From an uncultured Alteromonadaceae bacterium (GTDB taxonomy: Bacteria; Pseudomonadota; Gammaproteobacteria; Enterobacterales; Alteromonadaceae), in contig CATMRP010000035.1 of NCBI GenBank assembly GCA_950073835.1, forward strand, positions 1 through 33,987: 33,987 nt of DNA. Reading direction: 5' to 3'. The position numbers were made by a program, and so were the translations under genes. This document shows positions 24,601 to 32,815 of this stretch, piece after piece. Position 1 is the stretch's first letter, and every line of letters begins with the position of its first letter. The notes beneath the pieces were generated by a model. That model saw nothing but the letters and a program-made list of their open reading frames with translations. It was not told where the DNA came from and did not search any database.

Positions 24601-25077
24601 CTAGCTTTCGTCCGCCTCTTCGCCTTCAAGCTGCTGTTCTTTTAGCTCAAGCACTTTGACTTCCGCTTTAATTTGTTCGCGTAGCTTATCGTGCTGATCT
24701 CTGGTGAGCGGGTAGATTTTGTTGATATAGCATTTAAACGGCAACGAGTCGGGGGTGTAGATAAAGTCGGTCCCTTCACTGAGCGAGTTGCCAAATCGGC
24801 GGTGCAACAAAATACCCGGCGCAAAGGCAATTTCATTACAGCGGGGCACCAGTTTCACCAGGTAATGACGCATGGGAGAACTGCGTAATATCAGGTACTC
24901 ATCGCTGAGTTCGGCGTAACTGTCGAGCCGAAAGGCACTGATAGTATGGTCGCGCTCAAGGGATTCATCCGCCACAAACTGCTCCACCAGGTTTACCATT
25001 TCGTTGTTGGTTAAACGCGGCGTTGCACACCCGGCCAACATCAGTACTGCCATCGCTAAAAGCCCATATCGCTTCAT
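24601..25077 (-). CDS. Small lipoprotein, DUF6491-like
   Basis: The 158-residue protein has a lipoprotein signal with lipobox LAGC (C17). The mature part resembles DUF6491 proteins: ISAFRLDSYAELSDEYLILRSSP, then YLVKLVPRCNEIAFAPGILL and a final strand CYINKIYPLT, with two conserved-looking cysteines. The C-terminus (about 130-158) is a charged helix rich in Lys and Glu. Function is unknown; such proteins are envelope lipoproteins common in gammaproteobacteria. It is divergent from the ThrE-type exporter gene. Confidence 0.65.
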   Translation of the reverse strand: MKRYGLLAMAVLMLAGCATPRLTNNEMVNLVEQFVADESLERDHTISAFRLDSYAELSDEYLILRSSPMRHYLVKLVPRCNEIAFAPGILLHRRFGNSLSEGTDFIYTPDSLPFKCYINKIYPLTRDQHDKLREQIKAEVKVLELKEQQLEGEEADES

Positions 25078-25093
25078 AATATCCCCTTTTGAA

Positions 25094-25125
25094 ACAGGTT
25101 TACTTTACAGGTTCGACAACCTGTA
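25094..25125. promoter_or_regulatory. Triple ACAGGTT operator-like cluster
   Basis: ACAGGTT occurs at 25094-25100 and 25107-25113, and in inverted form (AACCTGT) at 25118-25124. The last two form an inverted repeat with 8-bp arms (TACAGGTT-CGAC-AACCTGTA, 25106-25125). The cluster lies immediately upstream of the lipoprotein gene (start 25077) in the region shared with the ThrE-type exporter. Confidence 0.45.
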
Positions 25126-25227
25126 CACCGAATAATTCCTTGTTTATCAGTTGCCACCTAATAGCCTAGCACGCCTGGCTTAACTAAACCTGAACGTATA
25201 TGAGTATTACTTAGAAACCAACAGCTT

Positions 25228-26529
25228 ATGCTGCTATTATTGAATACATTGCAGCAATCACCAACGCACCACTCATACAGAGACAGGATAAAGAGACAGC
25301 CATTGGACACCAGAGAGTTTATTCAGATACGCCGGTTTATTCTTAAACTGGGTAAAATGCTGCACAAATACGGTACACCGGCCTTCCGCCTGGAAGCCTA
25401 CTTAACTGAAGTGGCCCGTTATCTGGGTGTGCATGCCTCGTTTATCTCTACGCCTACGTCGTTATCGGTGGTTATCTGGAGTGATCGCCACGAAGAAGAA
25501 TACAGCCATAATGCGCGCCTCAACCCTGGTGAGCTGGATTTAAATTCGTTGTCACTCACCGATGAGCTGGCTAACCTGTTGTTATCCGGTCAGGTAACCC
25601 TTGAAGAAGCTGACCAGCGATTAACCGAAATTGACGCCATGCCCAGCCCCTACGGTAAGCTCATCACCGGCTGCTCTTATGGCCTTTCAACTGGTGCTTT
25701 CGGCATGCTGATGGGCGCCAGCTGGTCGGAAATATTCTGGTCCGGTTTGTTTGGCTTTGTAGTGTATTTCTGGGTGCTTTGGTCGGAACGCTCTAAGCGC
25801 GTAGCCCTGATGCTCGAACCGGTCATTGCCTATGTGGTGGCCTTTCTAGCCTGCGTGGCGAGCCGCTTTTTTGATCCGGGCATTAATATTCCCATCATTA
25901 TTCTGTCATCGGTGATTATCTTCGTGCCGGGTCTGGCGCTGACGATGGGGCTTGCCGAGCTCTCCTCGCGCAATATGGTGTCGGGCACAGCGCGTATCAT
26001 GGACGCCATGATGCAGCTGTTTAAACTGTATTTTGGTGCGTTTCTGGGCGTAGCGACAGGCTTTAGTTTGTTTGGCGAAAATACCTATGCACCGGCTGAA
26101 TCCCTGCCTTACTGGTCAACCTGGCTGGCCGTAGTGTTGCTGGGCTTTGGCCTGGTAGCCATTTTTCGCACCCGGGCAAAACATATTCCCTGGGCACTGG
26201 CCGCCGCATTGATTGGCTATAGCGCCACTGCGCTAAGCTCTGATTTCCTGCCGCAGAATGTCGGTAGCTTTGTGGGGGCGTTTACACTGGGGATTTTTGC
26301 CAACGCCTTTACCCGCATTGCCAATCAGCCCGCCACTATTGTGGCCATGCACGGCCTGATTGTGCTGGTACCGGGCTCTAAAACCTATATCGGGCTGAAT
26401 TCTTTTGTCTCGGGTCAGGATTTCGTGAATGCCGATCACATCGGCCAGGACGTATTTTTGATTTTTATGTCACTGGTTGCCGGACTCATTTTTGCCAACG
26501 TGGTGTTTCCCACCAAAAAAGCGCTTTGA
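25228..26529 (+). CDS. ThrE-type threonine/serine exporter (fused YjjP-YjjB)
   Basis: The protein of up to 433 residues joins a ThrE N-terminal domain (DUF1212/YjjP part) with a YjjB-like membrane domain. The soluble start carries GKMLHKYGTPAFRLEAYLTEVARYLGVHASFISTPTSL, typical of the family, and about ten hydrophobic helices follow. ThrE proteins export L-threonine and L-serine or small dicarboxylates using the proton-motive force. The start is unsure: ATG at 25228 has no clear ribosome-binding site, and TTG at 25303 is an alternative that would begin just before the conserved region. Its stop lies 2 bp from that of the convergent response-regulator gene. Confidence 0.82.
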   Translation: MLLLLNTLQQSPTHHSYRDRIKRQPLDTREFIQIRRFILKLGKMLHKYGTPAFRLEAYLTEVARYLGVHASFISTPTSLSVVIWSDRHEEEYSHNARLNPGELDLNSLSLTDELANLLLSGQVTLEEADQRLTEIDAMPSPYGKLITGCSYGLSTGAFGMLMGASWSEIFWSGLFGFVVYFWVLWSERSKRVALMLEPVIAYVVAFLACVASRFFDPGINIPIIILSSVIIFVPGLALTMGLAELSSRNMVSGTARIMDAMMQLFKLYFGAFLGVATGFSLFGENTYAPAESLPYWSTWLAVVLLGFGLVAIFRTRAKHIPWALAAALIGYSATALSSDFLPQNVGSFVGAFTLGIFANAFTRIANQPATIVAMHGLIVLVPGSKTYIGLNSFVSGQDFVNADHIGQDVFLIFMSLVAGLIFANVVFPTKKAL

Positions 26530-26531
26530 GG

Positions 26532-27182
26532 CTAGCCAATAATCCCCAGCTCAACGGCGCGCAGCACGGCGCGGGTGCGGTCGCGGGCATCAAGTTTGGC
26601 CAGTATCGTCGACACCTGATTTTTTACCGTACCCTGGGATTTAAACAGCGCCCCGGCGATTTCTTTATTACTGCACCCGGATGCCATTAAACGCAGGATT
26701 TCCTTTTCTTTGGCCGACAGCGGTTCAACCAGTGTCGGGCCGTTGGGCGCGTTATTTAAGCCTTGCAGACTATTGATCAGGGTATTGGTGATAGCAGGTT
26801 GAATTAACGACTCACCATTATGCACTGCCTCAATACCGTCGACCAGGGTTTCCAGCGACACGTCTTTTAGCAGGTACCCTTTGGCACCGGCACTGAGCGC
26901 CCCCATTAAACTCTCATGGTCGTCAAAGGTGGTGAGCATGATAGTGGGCAGCAGGGCGCCATCCTGCTTTAAACTATTGAGAAGTTCTATGCCTGTCATG
27001 CGTGGCATGCGGATATCCAGCAGCATCACATCCACGCCATCGGCGTTGGCTTGCAGCCAATCGCGGGCCTCGGCGCCGTCGTTGGCCTGCCCTACTACTT
27101 CCACTTTGTCGGATAATGCCAGCAAGCTACATAGCCCTTGCCGCAATAGCTGTTGGTCGTCTACTACCAATACGCGAATCAT
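26532..27182 (-). CDS. NarL/FixJ-family response regulator (DesR-like)
   Basis: The 216-residue protein has a receiver domain (1-120) with acidic pocket D8/D9, phosphoacceptor D56 (MLLDIRMP) and the switch lysine in GYLLKDVS. A LuxR-type helix-turn-helix follows (about 152-216; LSAKEKEILRLMASGCSNKEIAGALF). It is the second gene of a histidine kinase operon and overlaps the kinase by 4 bp (ATGA). An inverted repeat in front of the kinase is a natural candidate target. Its domain pattern matches DesR/LiaR-type regulators of membrane or envelope state. Confidence 0.92.
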   Translation of the reverse strand: MIRVLVVDDQQLLRQGLCSLLALSDKVEVVGQANDGAEARDWLQANADGVDVMLLDIRMPRMTGIELLNSLKQDGALLPTIMLTTFDDHESLMGALSAGAKGYLLKDVSLETLVDGIEAVHNGESLIQPAITNTLINSLQGLNNAPNGPTLVEPLSAKEKEILRLMASGCSNKEIAGALFKSQGTVKNQVSTILAKLDARDRTRAVLRAVELGIIG

Positions 27183-28366
27183 CCTGGCTCCGGTATCATC
27201 AACAGGGTATAAAAGCCCCGGGGGCTGGCGTTAAACTCTGCGCTGCCGTTGAGCTCGGCAACACGCTCCTTAATACCGGTTAAACCATTGCCGGCTTGAA
27301 ACTCACCGGCAGTGCCGTTATCGGTAATTTCGGTAACCAATTGATGTGCCTTGCGGCTTATCTCAATGTTAAGTTTACTTGCTTTGCCGTGGCGGATGCT
27401 GTTGGTCAGGCTTTCCTGCACACATCGCAGTATCGTGGTCGCCTGCAACAGACTTAGTTCAGATAAATCGCCCTCACAATGAATGGTCACCGCTATCTTA
27501 CCCTGCAAGGGGGCAATCAATTCATTCAGCGCCTGCAACAAATTCAAAGAACCGTATTCACGCATGTCTGATACCGCCTCCCGCACATCAGACAGTAACA
27601 GCCTGGCAATACTTAAGCACTGATCAATGGGCGGGCGTTGTTCAGGCGAGACCGTGCGTGAGGCCACCTGCAAATGCAAAGAAAGCGCCGTAAGATGATG
27701 GCCCACCAGATCGTGGATGTCACGAGCGATGCGAGTGCGCTCATCCTTACGACTGGCCTGCTGCATCAGGTCCTGTAATGCCCTGAGCTCGCGGTTGGCC
27801 TGCTCGGCCTGCTCCCGGGCCACTTCCGCCTGCTTGCGACTTTCCATCATCATTAGCGAGAACAAATTGAAAGTCCAGAACAGGATTGCGGTTAACCACA
27901 ATCCATCGGTTTGTTCCCACACCTGAGCGAACACCAGCCACGGCATTGCCGACCATAAAGGCGATAACCACAGCGAGCGCCGGTAAGGCATAAAGTAGGG
28001 CAATTGCCCGGACCAGATAACCAGTAAAATAGCATTAAAATTAAACGGACTGGTCACGAATGATGCCAGTACCAGCAGGTACTCAATAACCAGCAGCGCT
28101 ACTCTGACCATAGTATCGTGGCGGTAAGGCTTCTCGCGGGTGACAAACAGGAATGTCAGGGCAAACAGCACAAATATCGCCAGCGTAGCAAACAGATTTA
28201 CCGGCCCGAAACGACTGGAGTCGCTCATTAACCAAACATTCGCTGCTGCCACAACGGCAATAGTGATGATTGCCACCAGCAACTCAGCTTCAATTTTAGG
28301 GAAGTATTTTTTCATACCTGCCAGTATTGGCGAATCCCCGCACAATTGGAATAGGCCAAAAGTCAT
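27179..28366 (-). CDS. Sensor histidine kinase, HisKA_3 family (DesK-like)
   Basis: This kinase of up to 395 residues has about six transmembrane helices in residues 27-173 with very short loops. A coiled-coil linker follows (about 175-205), then the HisKA_3 box DERTRIARDIHDLVGHHL with phosphoacceptor H218. The HATPase domain has its N-box in CVQESLTNSIRHG and its G-box in GNGLTGIKERV. The lack of a periplasmic domain implies sensing within the membrane, as in DesK. The start may be the ATG at 28315 (protein MKKYFPK), since the longer N-terminus overlaps an operator-like inverted repeat. Neither start has a strong ribosome-binding site. It is transcribed with the response-regulator gene. Confidence 0.88.
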   Translation of the reverse strand: MTFGLFQLCGDSPILAGMKKYFPKIEAELLVAIITIAVVAAANVWLMSDSSRFGPVNLFATLAIFVLFALTFLFVTREKPYRHDTMVRVALLVIEYLLVLASFVTSPFNFNAILLVIWSGQLPYFMPYRRSLWLSPLWSAMPWLVFAQVWEQTDGLWLTAILFWTFNLFSLMMMESRKQAEVAREQAEQANRELRALQDLMQQASRKDERTRIARDIHDLVGHHLTALSLHLQVASRTVSPEQRPPIDQCLSIARLLLSDVREAVSDMREYGSLNLLQALNELIAPLQGKIAVTIHCEGDLSELSLLQATTILRCVQESLTNSIRHGKASKLNIEISRKAHQLVTEITDNGTAGEFQAGNGLTGIKERVAELNGSAEFNASPRGFYTLLMIPEPG

Positions 28367-28386
28367 CTTTTATCTTGTGACTTTTG
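28357..28386. promoter_or_regulatory. Inverted repeat between two-component operon and membrane-protein gene
   Basis: CAAAAGTCA (28357-28365) and TGACTTTTG (28378-28386) are perfect 9-bp inverted arms around 12 bp, so half-site centres are 21 bp apart, two helical turns. It sits between the divergent kinase and membrane-protein genes and is a good candidate site for the LuxR-type regulator. Confidence 0.55.
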
Positions 28387-28448
28387 CCACTACGGCTAAC
28401 CAACCTTACCCGGTAGTCTGCTTAACACAAGGTAAAGGAGATTTGGTT

Positions 28449-29210
28449 ATGCACTATGTTCAACAAGGTTTACTGTATTTACATATATTCACCGGGGGTT
28501 TAGGACTGCTGTTATTCTGGCTGCCGATTTTAGGTCGTAAGGGCGGCTTTAACCATCGACGGTTTGGCATTTACTTCCGCCGCACCATGCTCACTTCTAT
28601 TATCAGTGGCGCTATACTGGCGCTTTTCTGGATTATAGTGCCCACCATGGGGCATCCGGAATTGCTGGACAACCCTACAGCCATTCCTTATTTTCAGCGT
28701 TTTGGTGCCTTTTTAGTGCACTTGGGCCTGGTGATGTTTACTTCGTTAGTGGGTGGGCAATGGGCCCTTGAAGCTAAGCACAACCGAGAGTTGCTGCGCA
28801 CTCCGACTCGTGTTGCACCGGCTGCATTACTGGTTTTCACCAGCATTGGCTCAGGCTATATGGGGATTAGGTACGAGCAGGTATTAATGATGGTGTTTGC
28901 ACCGCTCGGTCTGATGATTGCCTGGGGTCAGTTACGTTTTATTTTTGCTAAAGAAGTCGAGCCAAAAGCCTGGCTGGTAGAACACCTTTCCGGCTACATT
29001 GGTACCGCTATTGGCGCTTACACTGCCTTCTTTGCTTTTGGTGGGCGCACCCTGTTCAGTGACATTGGTGCCTGGCAGTATGCTTTTTGGATCCTGCCCG
29101 GTGTGATTGGCAATATTGCCGTGGTTTTACTGGCACGCAAATACCGCGTCGCGCCAGCCAGCTCGCCAGTATCCACGGCATCACTTAACGTGCCTGCGAA
29201 GCAGCCTTGA
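28449..29210 (+). CDS. Polytopic membrane protein (DUF2306-like)
   Basis: From the ATG at 28449 the protein has 253 residues; AAGGAG 8 bp upstream supports this start over a longer frame from 28140 that runs antisense to the kinase. About seven hydrophobic helices are visible. The first carries YLHIFTGGLGLLLFWLPIL, then RRFGIYFRRTMLTSIISG, reminiscent of DUF2306-type proteins. The function is unknown. Its position across an inverted repeat from a DesK/DesR-like pair suggests that the pair controls it. Its stop codon overlaps the 3' end of the convergent TPR lipoprotein gene by 26 bp. Confidence 0.75.
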   Translation: MHYVQQGLLYLHIFTGGLGLLLFWLPILGRKGGFNHRRFGIYFRRTMLTSIISGAILALFWIIVPTMGHPELLDNPTAIPYFQRFGAFLVHLGLVMFTSLVGGQWALEAKHNRELLRTPTRVAPAALLVFTSIGSGYMGIRYEQVLMMVFAPLGLMIAWGQLRFIFAKEVEPKAWLVEHLSGYIGTAIGAYTAFFAFGGRTLFSDIGAWQYAFWILPGVIGNIAVVLLARKYRVAPASSPVSTASLNVPAKQP

Positions 29211-30549
29211 GCGCCGTAACCCGATTACGTGCAGTGCCATATTCAAAATAATTGATTACGCCCAGGTCGATAATCCGTTGCCAGTAGCTATCGGCCTGTT
29301 TTTGCTGCCCGTTTTCGATGTGATGCAATGCCGCTACGAACAATGCTTCGGTTTGTTTGCATCGATCATCTGCCGCTGTCATTAACTGGGCTTCATTAAT
29401 ATTGCCCTGGGCAAATGCCAGCATCTGCTGTTGCCATTCATCCAGTTCAATCGTGGTACCTAACACACTTAACAACTTATCCCGATTTTCCGGATCACCG
29501 GTAATAGCGGCGCTGTAGGCACCGTAAATCACCCCATAGGCTGAAGCATCTTCCAGTGTACTGAAGGTATTTGCCAACCGGGCAGCCTGTTGCCAGTTTT
29601 CGGCCGAGATGCTCGAATAGAGCTTAGTTAGCACAATAAGCTCGTTTTTCTGTTGGCTCTCGTCGCCAACAAAATTGTCTATTTTATCGAGTCGGGTATC
29701 CCATAAATACAGTTCGATTAAAAAGTCCTGATAAGACTGATCCAACTCTGCCGCCTTTGCAGCGGCAAAGATGGCTAACGGATATTTGCCGCTCAAACGA
29801 AAGGTGTCGGCAAGCTGCGACTGAAAAAAGGCTTCGTCGGGCGCCATTTTTGTAAGTGTGCGAGCATTTTCGACTAGCGCAGGGAAAGCGTAATCCACGT
29901 CACTATGACACATCTGCTGCATTACATAGCTGCTGCGATAATGGATAAGATCAGACAGAACCTCAACGGCTTCTTCATTGTGCTTACGGGCGGCTTGCAT
30001 AACGTAAGACGCCAGTTCTACTTTATCTGCCTGGTAATAATGCCTGGCCAGCTCCAGATAGGCATTCATAAAAAACGGATTATCCTGCAGGCTTTGCTGC
30101 AGTACGGCAACCTTGTCTGCGCCTTGCAAATCGTTAAGCAGATAATTGAGGTAGATCGGCGGAGCTAAATCGAGCCTGGCCAGGAACGGGTGCTCTTTAT
30201 AGAACGCTTGCCACTTTGATTGGTCGTACTGACCTTCAACAAAGGCAAGTTGCAGATTAATCCGATAATAGTGATAAGCAAAAAAGCGCTCTGATGGCGC
30301 AACTTTGAGCCCTTTTTGCAAATTATTTTCCAGCCGCTTAAACAACGCAAAATCCGGCTCTTTATCAAATGTATCTAATTGGTACTGCACCAACTCTCTG
30401 AGTGCCAGTGAATCATTCGGATATTGGCTGACCTTTTCTTGCAGTCTGGTTTCTGCAGACACCAACTGTGGGCTGTCAGGCTCGGTGGATGCACAGCCGT
30501 TAAGCAGGCCAATACACAACAACAGTGTCACAGGGAGAAATGACTTCAT
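29185..30549 (-). CDS. TPR-repeat lipoprotein
   Basis: The 454-residue protein has a lipoprotein signal with lipobox LNGC (C19). The rest is almost all helical with TPR-like repeats (for example NPFFMNAYLELARHYYQADKVELASYVMQAA, and FFQSQLADTFRLSGKYPLAIFAAAKAAEL). It is probably a scaffold in the envelope; no enzyme motif is seen. It begins 21 bp after the DUF3857/transglutaminase gene on the same strand, so the two form an operon and probably work together. The function of the pair is unknown. Confidence 0.75.
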   Translation of the reverse strand: MKSFLPVTLLLCIGLLNGCASTEPDSPQLVSAETRLQEKVSQYPNDSLALRELVQYQLDTFDKEPDFALFKRLENNLQKGLKVAPSERFFAYHYYRINLQLAFVEGQYDQSKWQAFYKEHPFLARLDLAPPIYLNYLLNDLQGADKVAVLQQSLQDNPFFMNAYLELARHYYQADKVELASYVMQAARKHNEEAVEVLSDLIHYRSSYVMQQMCHSDVDYAFPALVENARTLTKMAPDEAFFQSQLADTFRLSGKYPLAIFAAAKAAELDQSYQDFLIELYLWDTRLDKIDNFVGDESQQKNELIVLTKLYSSISAENWQQAARLANTFSTLEDASAYGVIYGAYSAAITGDPENRDKLLSVLGTTIELDEWQQQMLAFAQGNINEAQLMTAADDRCKQTEALFVAALHHIENGQQKQADSYWQRIIDLGVINYFEYGTARNRVTALKAASQAR

Positions 30550-30570
30550 GCTTAATTCCTTTTAACCTGT

Positions 30571-32769
30571 TTAATACTGATAGCCTAAGGCTTCTGCACG
30601 CTTAAAAGCAGACTCTGATAGCTCATCATTGCCCTGGAAGCCCTGCGCAATCCCCAGTAAAAACTGTACTTCACCGTTATCTGCATGGTCACCGGCCAAT
30701 CCCTCAATGTAACTAAGGGCTTCGTCAAATCGGCCATTATCGAGCAACGAGCGGCCATGGGCTATTTGCTCTGGCAGGCTTTGAGGCTCTGTTTCTTGTA
30801 TTGCTGAACCGGTACGCTCAAAAACATACAAACTTTCACTGTCTTTTTGAAACGCGTCGACGGCATGATACAACTCAGCATACTCACTCACTGATATAGT
30901 TTGTGCATTTAAAACAAAGGTCGACTTACTCACTACCTCACTGTCGCTCATATCGGCACTGTGGGTAATTTCAAAAAACGGATTCTGGTAATTTTTCGCC
31001 TGCCCCTTATAGGTAAGCTTGGCATCTGCCCAAGGCGCAGGATAGGTTGAGGTGACGTTTACCGTAATCGGAATTTGAATAAACAGGCTTTGATGCCGCT
31101 CCGCCGGCGGCTGCATGGATGCAAAGCCGGTAAACACCTTGAGGATCTGTGCATTTTGAAAAGTGAAATGAAAACGTTCAATTTCTTCTGTCACTTCCAG
31201 CAGATTGTTAAACTCCCCCCTAAGCACGAACGGAGTGGCGATGTCAGCCGGGTCTGTAGCGGTATACGAGGTTAACCGGTTTTCGTGAACAAACGGCGCC
31301 AGTATTTGTTCGGCTACCGCCCGTTTCTCAGGTGAGAACTGATAGTAGTTACGCAGGTTTGTTTCGACCTGACCGGTAAACGTCATGGTGACCGTTACAC
31401 CCATGGCGTTATCATCCAACCGGTAGTCAATGGCAACATTGGCTACATTATCTTCGGGTTGGATTGCCGGAATGGTCTTCAGCGCCCCGCCCTGACCATT
31501 AACCACGAAGGTCTGCTGATTTGCCAGCAGGGCACTCAATCCAGGGAAAGCGCCTGTAGTGCCGCTGGTGTCGAGCCAGTAGCCACCGCTCTGTGTGACT
31601 ACATAAGTAATCATATGATTAAAATTAAGTGTCGCCACTTCGTTATACACTTCACTTCCGGTATAAGTGTTGACTAGCGTTGGATAAGCCTCAACGCCAC
31701 CCAAACGTAGCAAGGCAACAATCAGAGTAGTCTGGTCCTTACAGTCGCCATAGGCATTTTGCAAAACTTCTGCAGCAGTGTGAGGCTGGTAACCGCCACG
31801 ATTAACATGCGCGCCGATATAGCGTATGTTTTTCTGTATATATTCGAACACCGCGCGCACTTTTTCCGCTTCGGTGGTTAAACCACTAAAAAGTTTGGTG
31901 GCGAGCGCCTTAACCTTGCTATCAGGCTCATCGACACCGCTTAGCGCTGGCTCAAGCAACGTTGAGTACCAGTTATCTATGGCTTGCCAATTGTCCATCG
32001 TGGAGGCGTAAATTGTTGGCTGCATGCTATCGATGGGTGGCATACCAGATTCTGTGGTAATGGAGTCCAGGTTATTCAATTGCCAAACATATTCGATGGT
32101 GTCTGTCGTTTTAGTAACTTGCGGCTGCAAATCAGTATTGCGGTTTTTAAAGGTGAGCGGCATATCAGCAGGCACACTGAGCTGAACCCTGGAAGTTAGC
32201 ATAGGGTCTGTTCTTACCCAGTTTTTTTGCGGCAAAAACTTGATATAACGAAAGCCCAGAAGCGCTGACCATTGATTATCGATAATCGGCGTAATTTGTT
32301 CTTCACTAAACTGATATTCAATAATGTTACCGACTTTGAGTTGTGGTACAGCAAACTCAATACGCTTCATATCGTCCAGGTAATCATCACTGTTAGCGGC
32401 TACTTCGGAAATAGCATCCGGTTGCATTTCGTATACTTCGCCACTCGCCGTGATCACGCGAGCAAAATCAATTTTACTGGTGTGGTAATAAGCGTTATAC
32501 GTTGTTACCAGTTTTGAATAATCGGAAACCGCTTCTTCGTTAGTAAGGTAGATGGCGCGATAGTATCGGGCTTTTTCCAGGCGTTGTTCATTCACCTCGA
32601 TTTCGTTCAATCGGCTAAGTAGCACTGCTCCTTTGTCTGCAAACCGAGCCGCATCTGCTCTGAGCGATAACAGTGTGTCTACGTCGGGTCCAATGCTTGG
32701 TGCTGCAGCCATTGCACCAGAACAACAAAAACACAAAAAAGCAATCAATATACGGACTTTTACTACCAT
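30571..32769 (-). CDS. DUF3857 and transglutaminase-like protein with TPR tail
   Basis: The 732-residue protein has a signal peptide (about 1-22). A DUF3857 domain follows (about 60-235; TYNAYYHTSKIDFARVIT, IEFAVPQLKVGNIIEYQF). A transglutaminase-like domain (about 275-405) keeps the catalytic triad: C343 (AYGDCKDQTTLI), H385 (NFNHMITYV) and D400 (GYWLDTS). After a beta-rich region the C-terminus (about 665-732) holds TPR-like helices. Such proteins are exported and may crosslink or cleave amide bonds; substrates are unknown. AAGGA stands 7 bp upstream of the ATG. It heads a two-gene unit with the TPR lipoprotein gene and lies 46 bp after eutC. Confidence 0.85.
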   Translation of the reverse strand: MVVKVRILIAFLCFCCSGAMAAAPSIGPDVDTLLSLRADAARFADKGAVLLSRLNEIEVNEQRLEKARYYRAIYLTNEEAVSDYSKLVTTYNAYYHTSKIDFARVITASGEVYEMQPDAISEVAANSDDYLDDMKRIEFAVPQLKVGNIIEYQFSEEQITPIIDNQWSALLGFRYIKFLPQKNWVRTDPMLTSRVQLSVPADMPLTFKNRNTDLQPQVTKTTDTIEYVWQLNNLDSITTESGMPPIDSMQPTIYASTMDNWQAIDNWYSTLLEPALSGVDEPDSKVKALATKLFSGLTTEAEKVRAVFEYIQKNIRYIGAHVNRGGYQPHTAAEVLQNAYGDCKDQTTLIVALLRLGGVEAYPTLVNTYTGSEVYNEVATLNFNHMITYVVTQSGGYWLDTSGTTGAFPGLSALLANQQTFVVNGQGGALKTIPAIQPEDNVANVAIDYRLDDNAMGVTVTMTFTGQVETNLRNYYQFSPEKRAVAEQILAPFVHENRLTSYTATDPADIATPFVLRGEFNNLLEVTEEIERFHFTFQNAQILKVFTGFASMQPPAERHQSLFIQIPITVNVTSTYPAPWADAKLTYKGQAKNYQNPFFEITHSADMSDSEVVSKSTFVLNAQTISVSEYAELYHAVDAFQKDSESLYVFERTGSAIQETEPQSLPEQIAHGRSLLDNGRFDEALSYIEGLAGDHADNGEVQFLLGIAQGFQGNDELSESAFKRAEALGYQY

Positions 32770-32815
32770 CCTGAAATTCCTTGTAGAGGCGATCTGTTCT
32801 GATGCTACCAGTTTT

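Noticed and set aside
28140-28448. N-terminal 103-codon extension of the DUF2306-like frame
   Set aside because: It is antisense to the histidine kinase, and AAGGAG precedes the ATG at 28449, where the hydrophobic protein begins.
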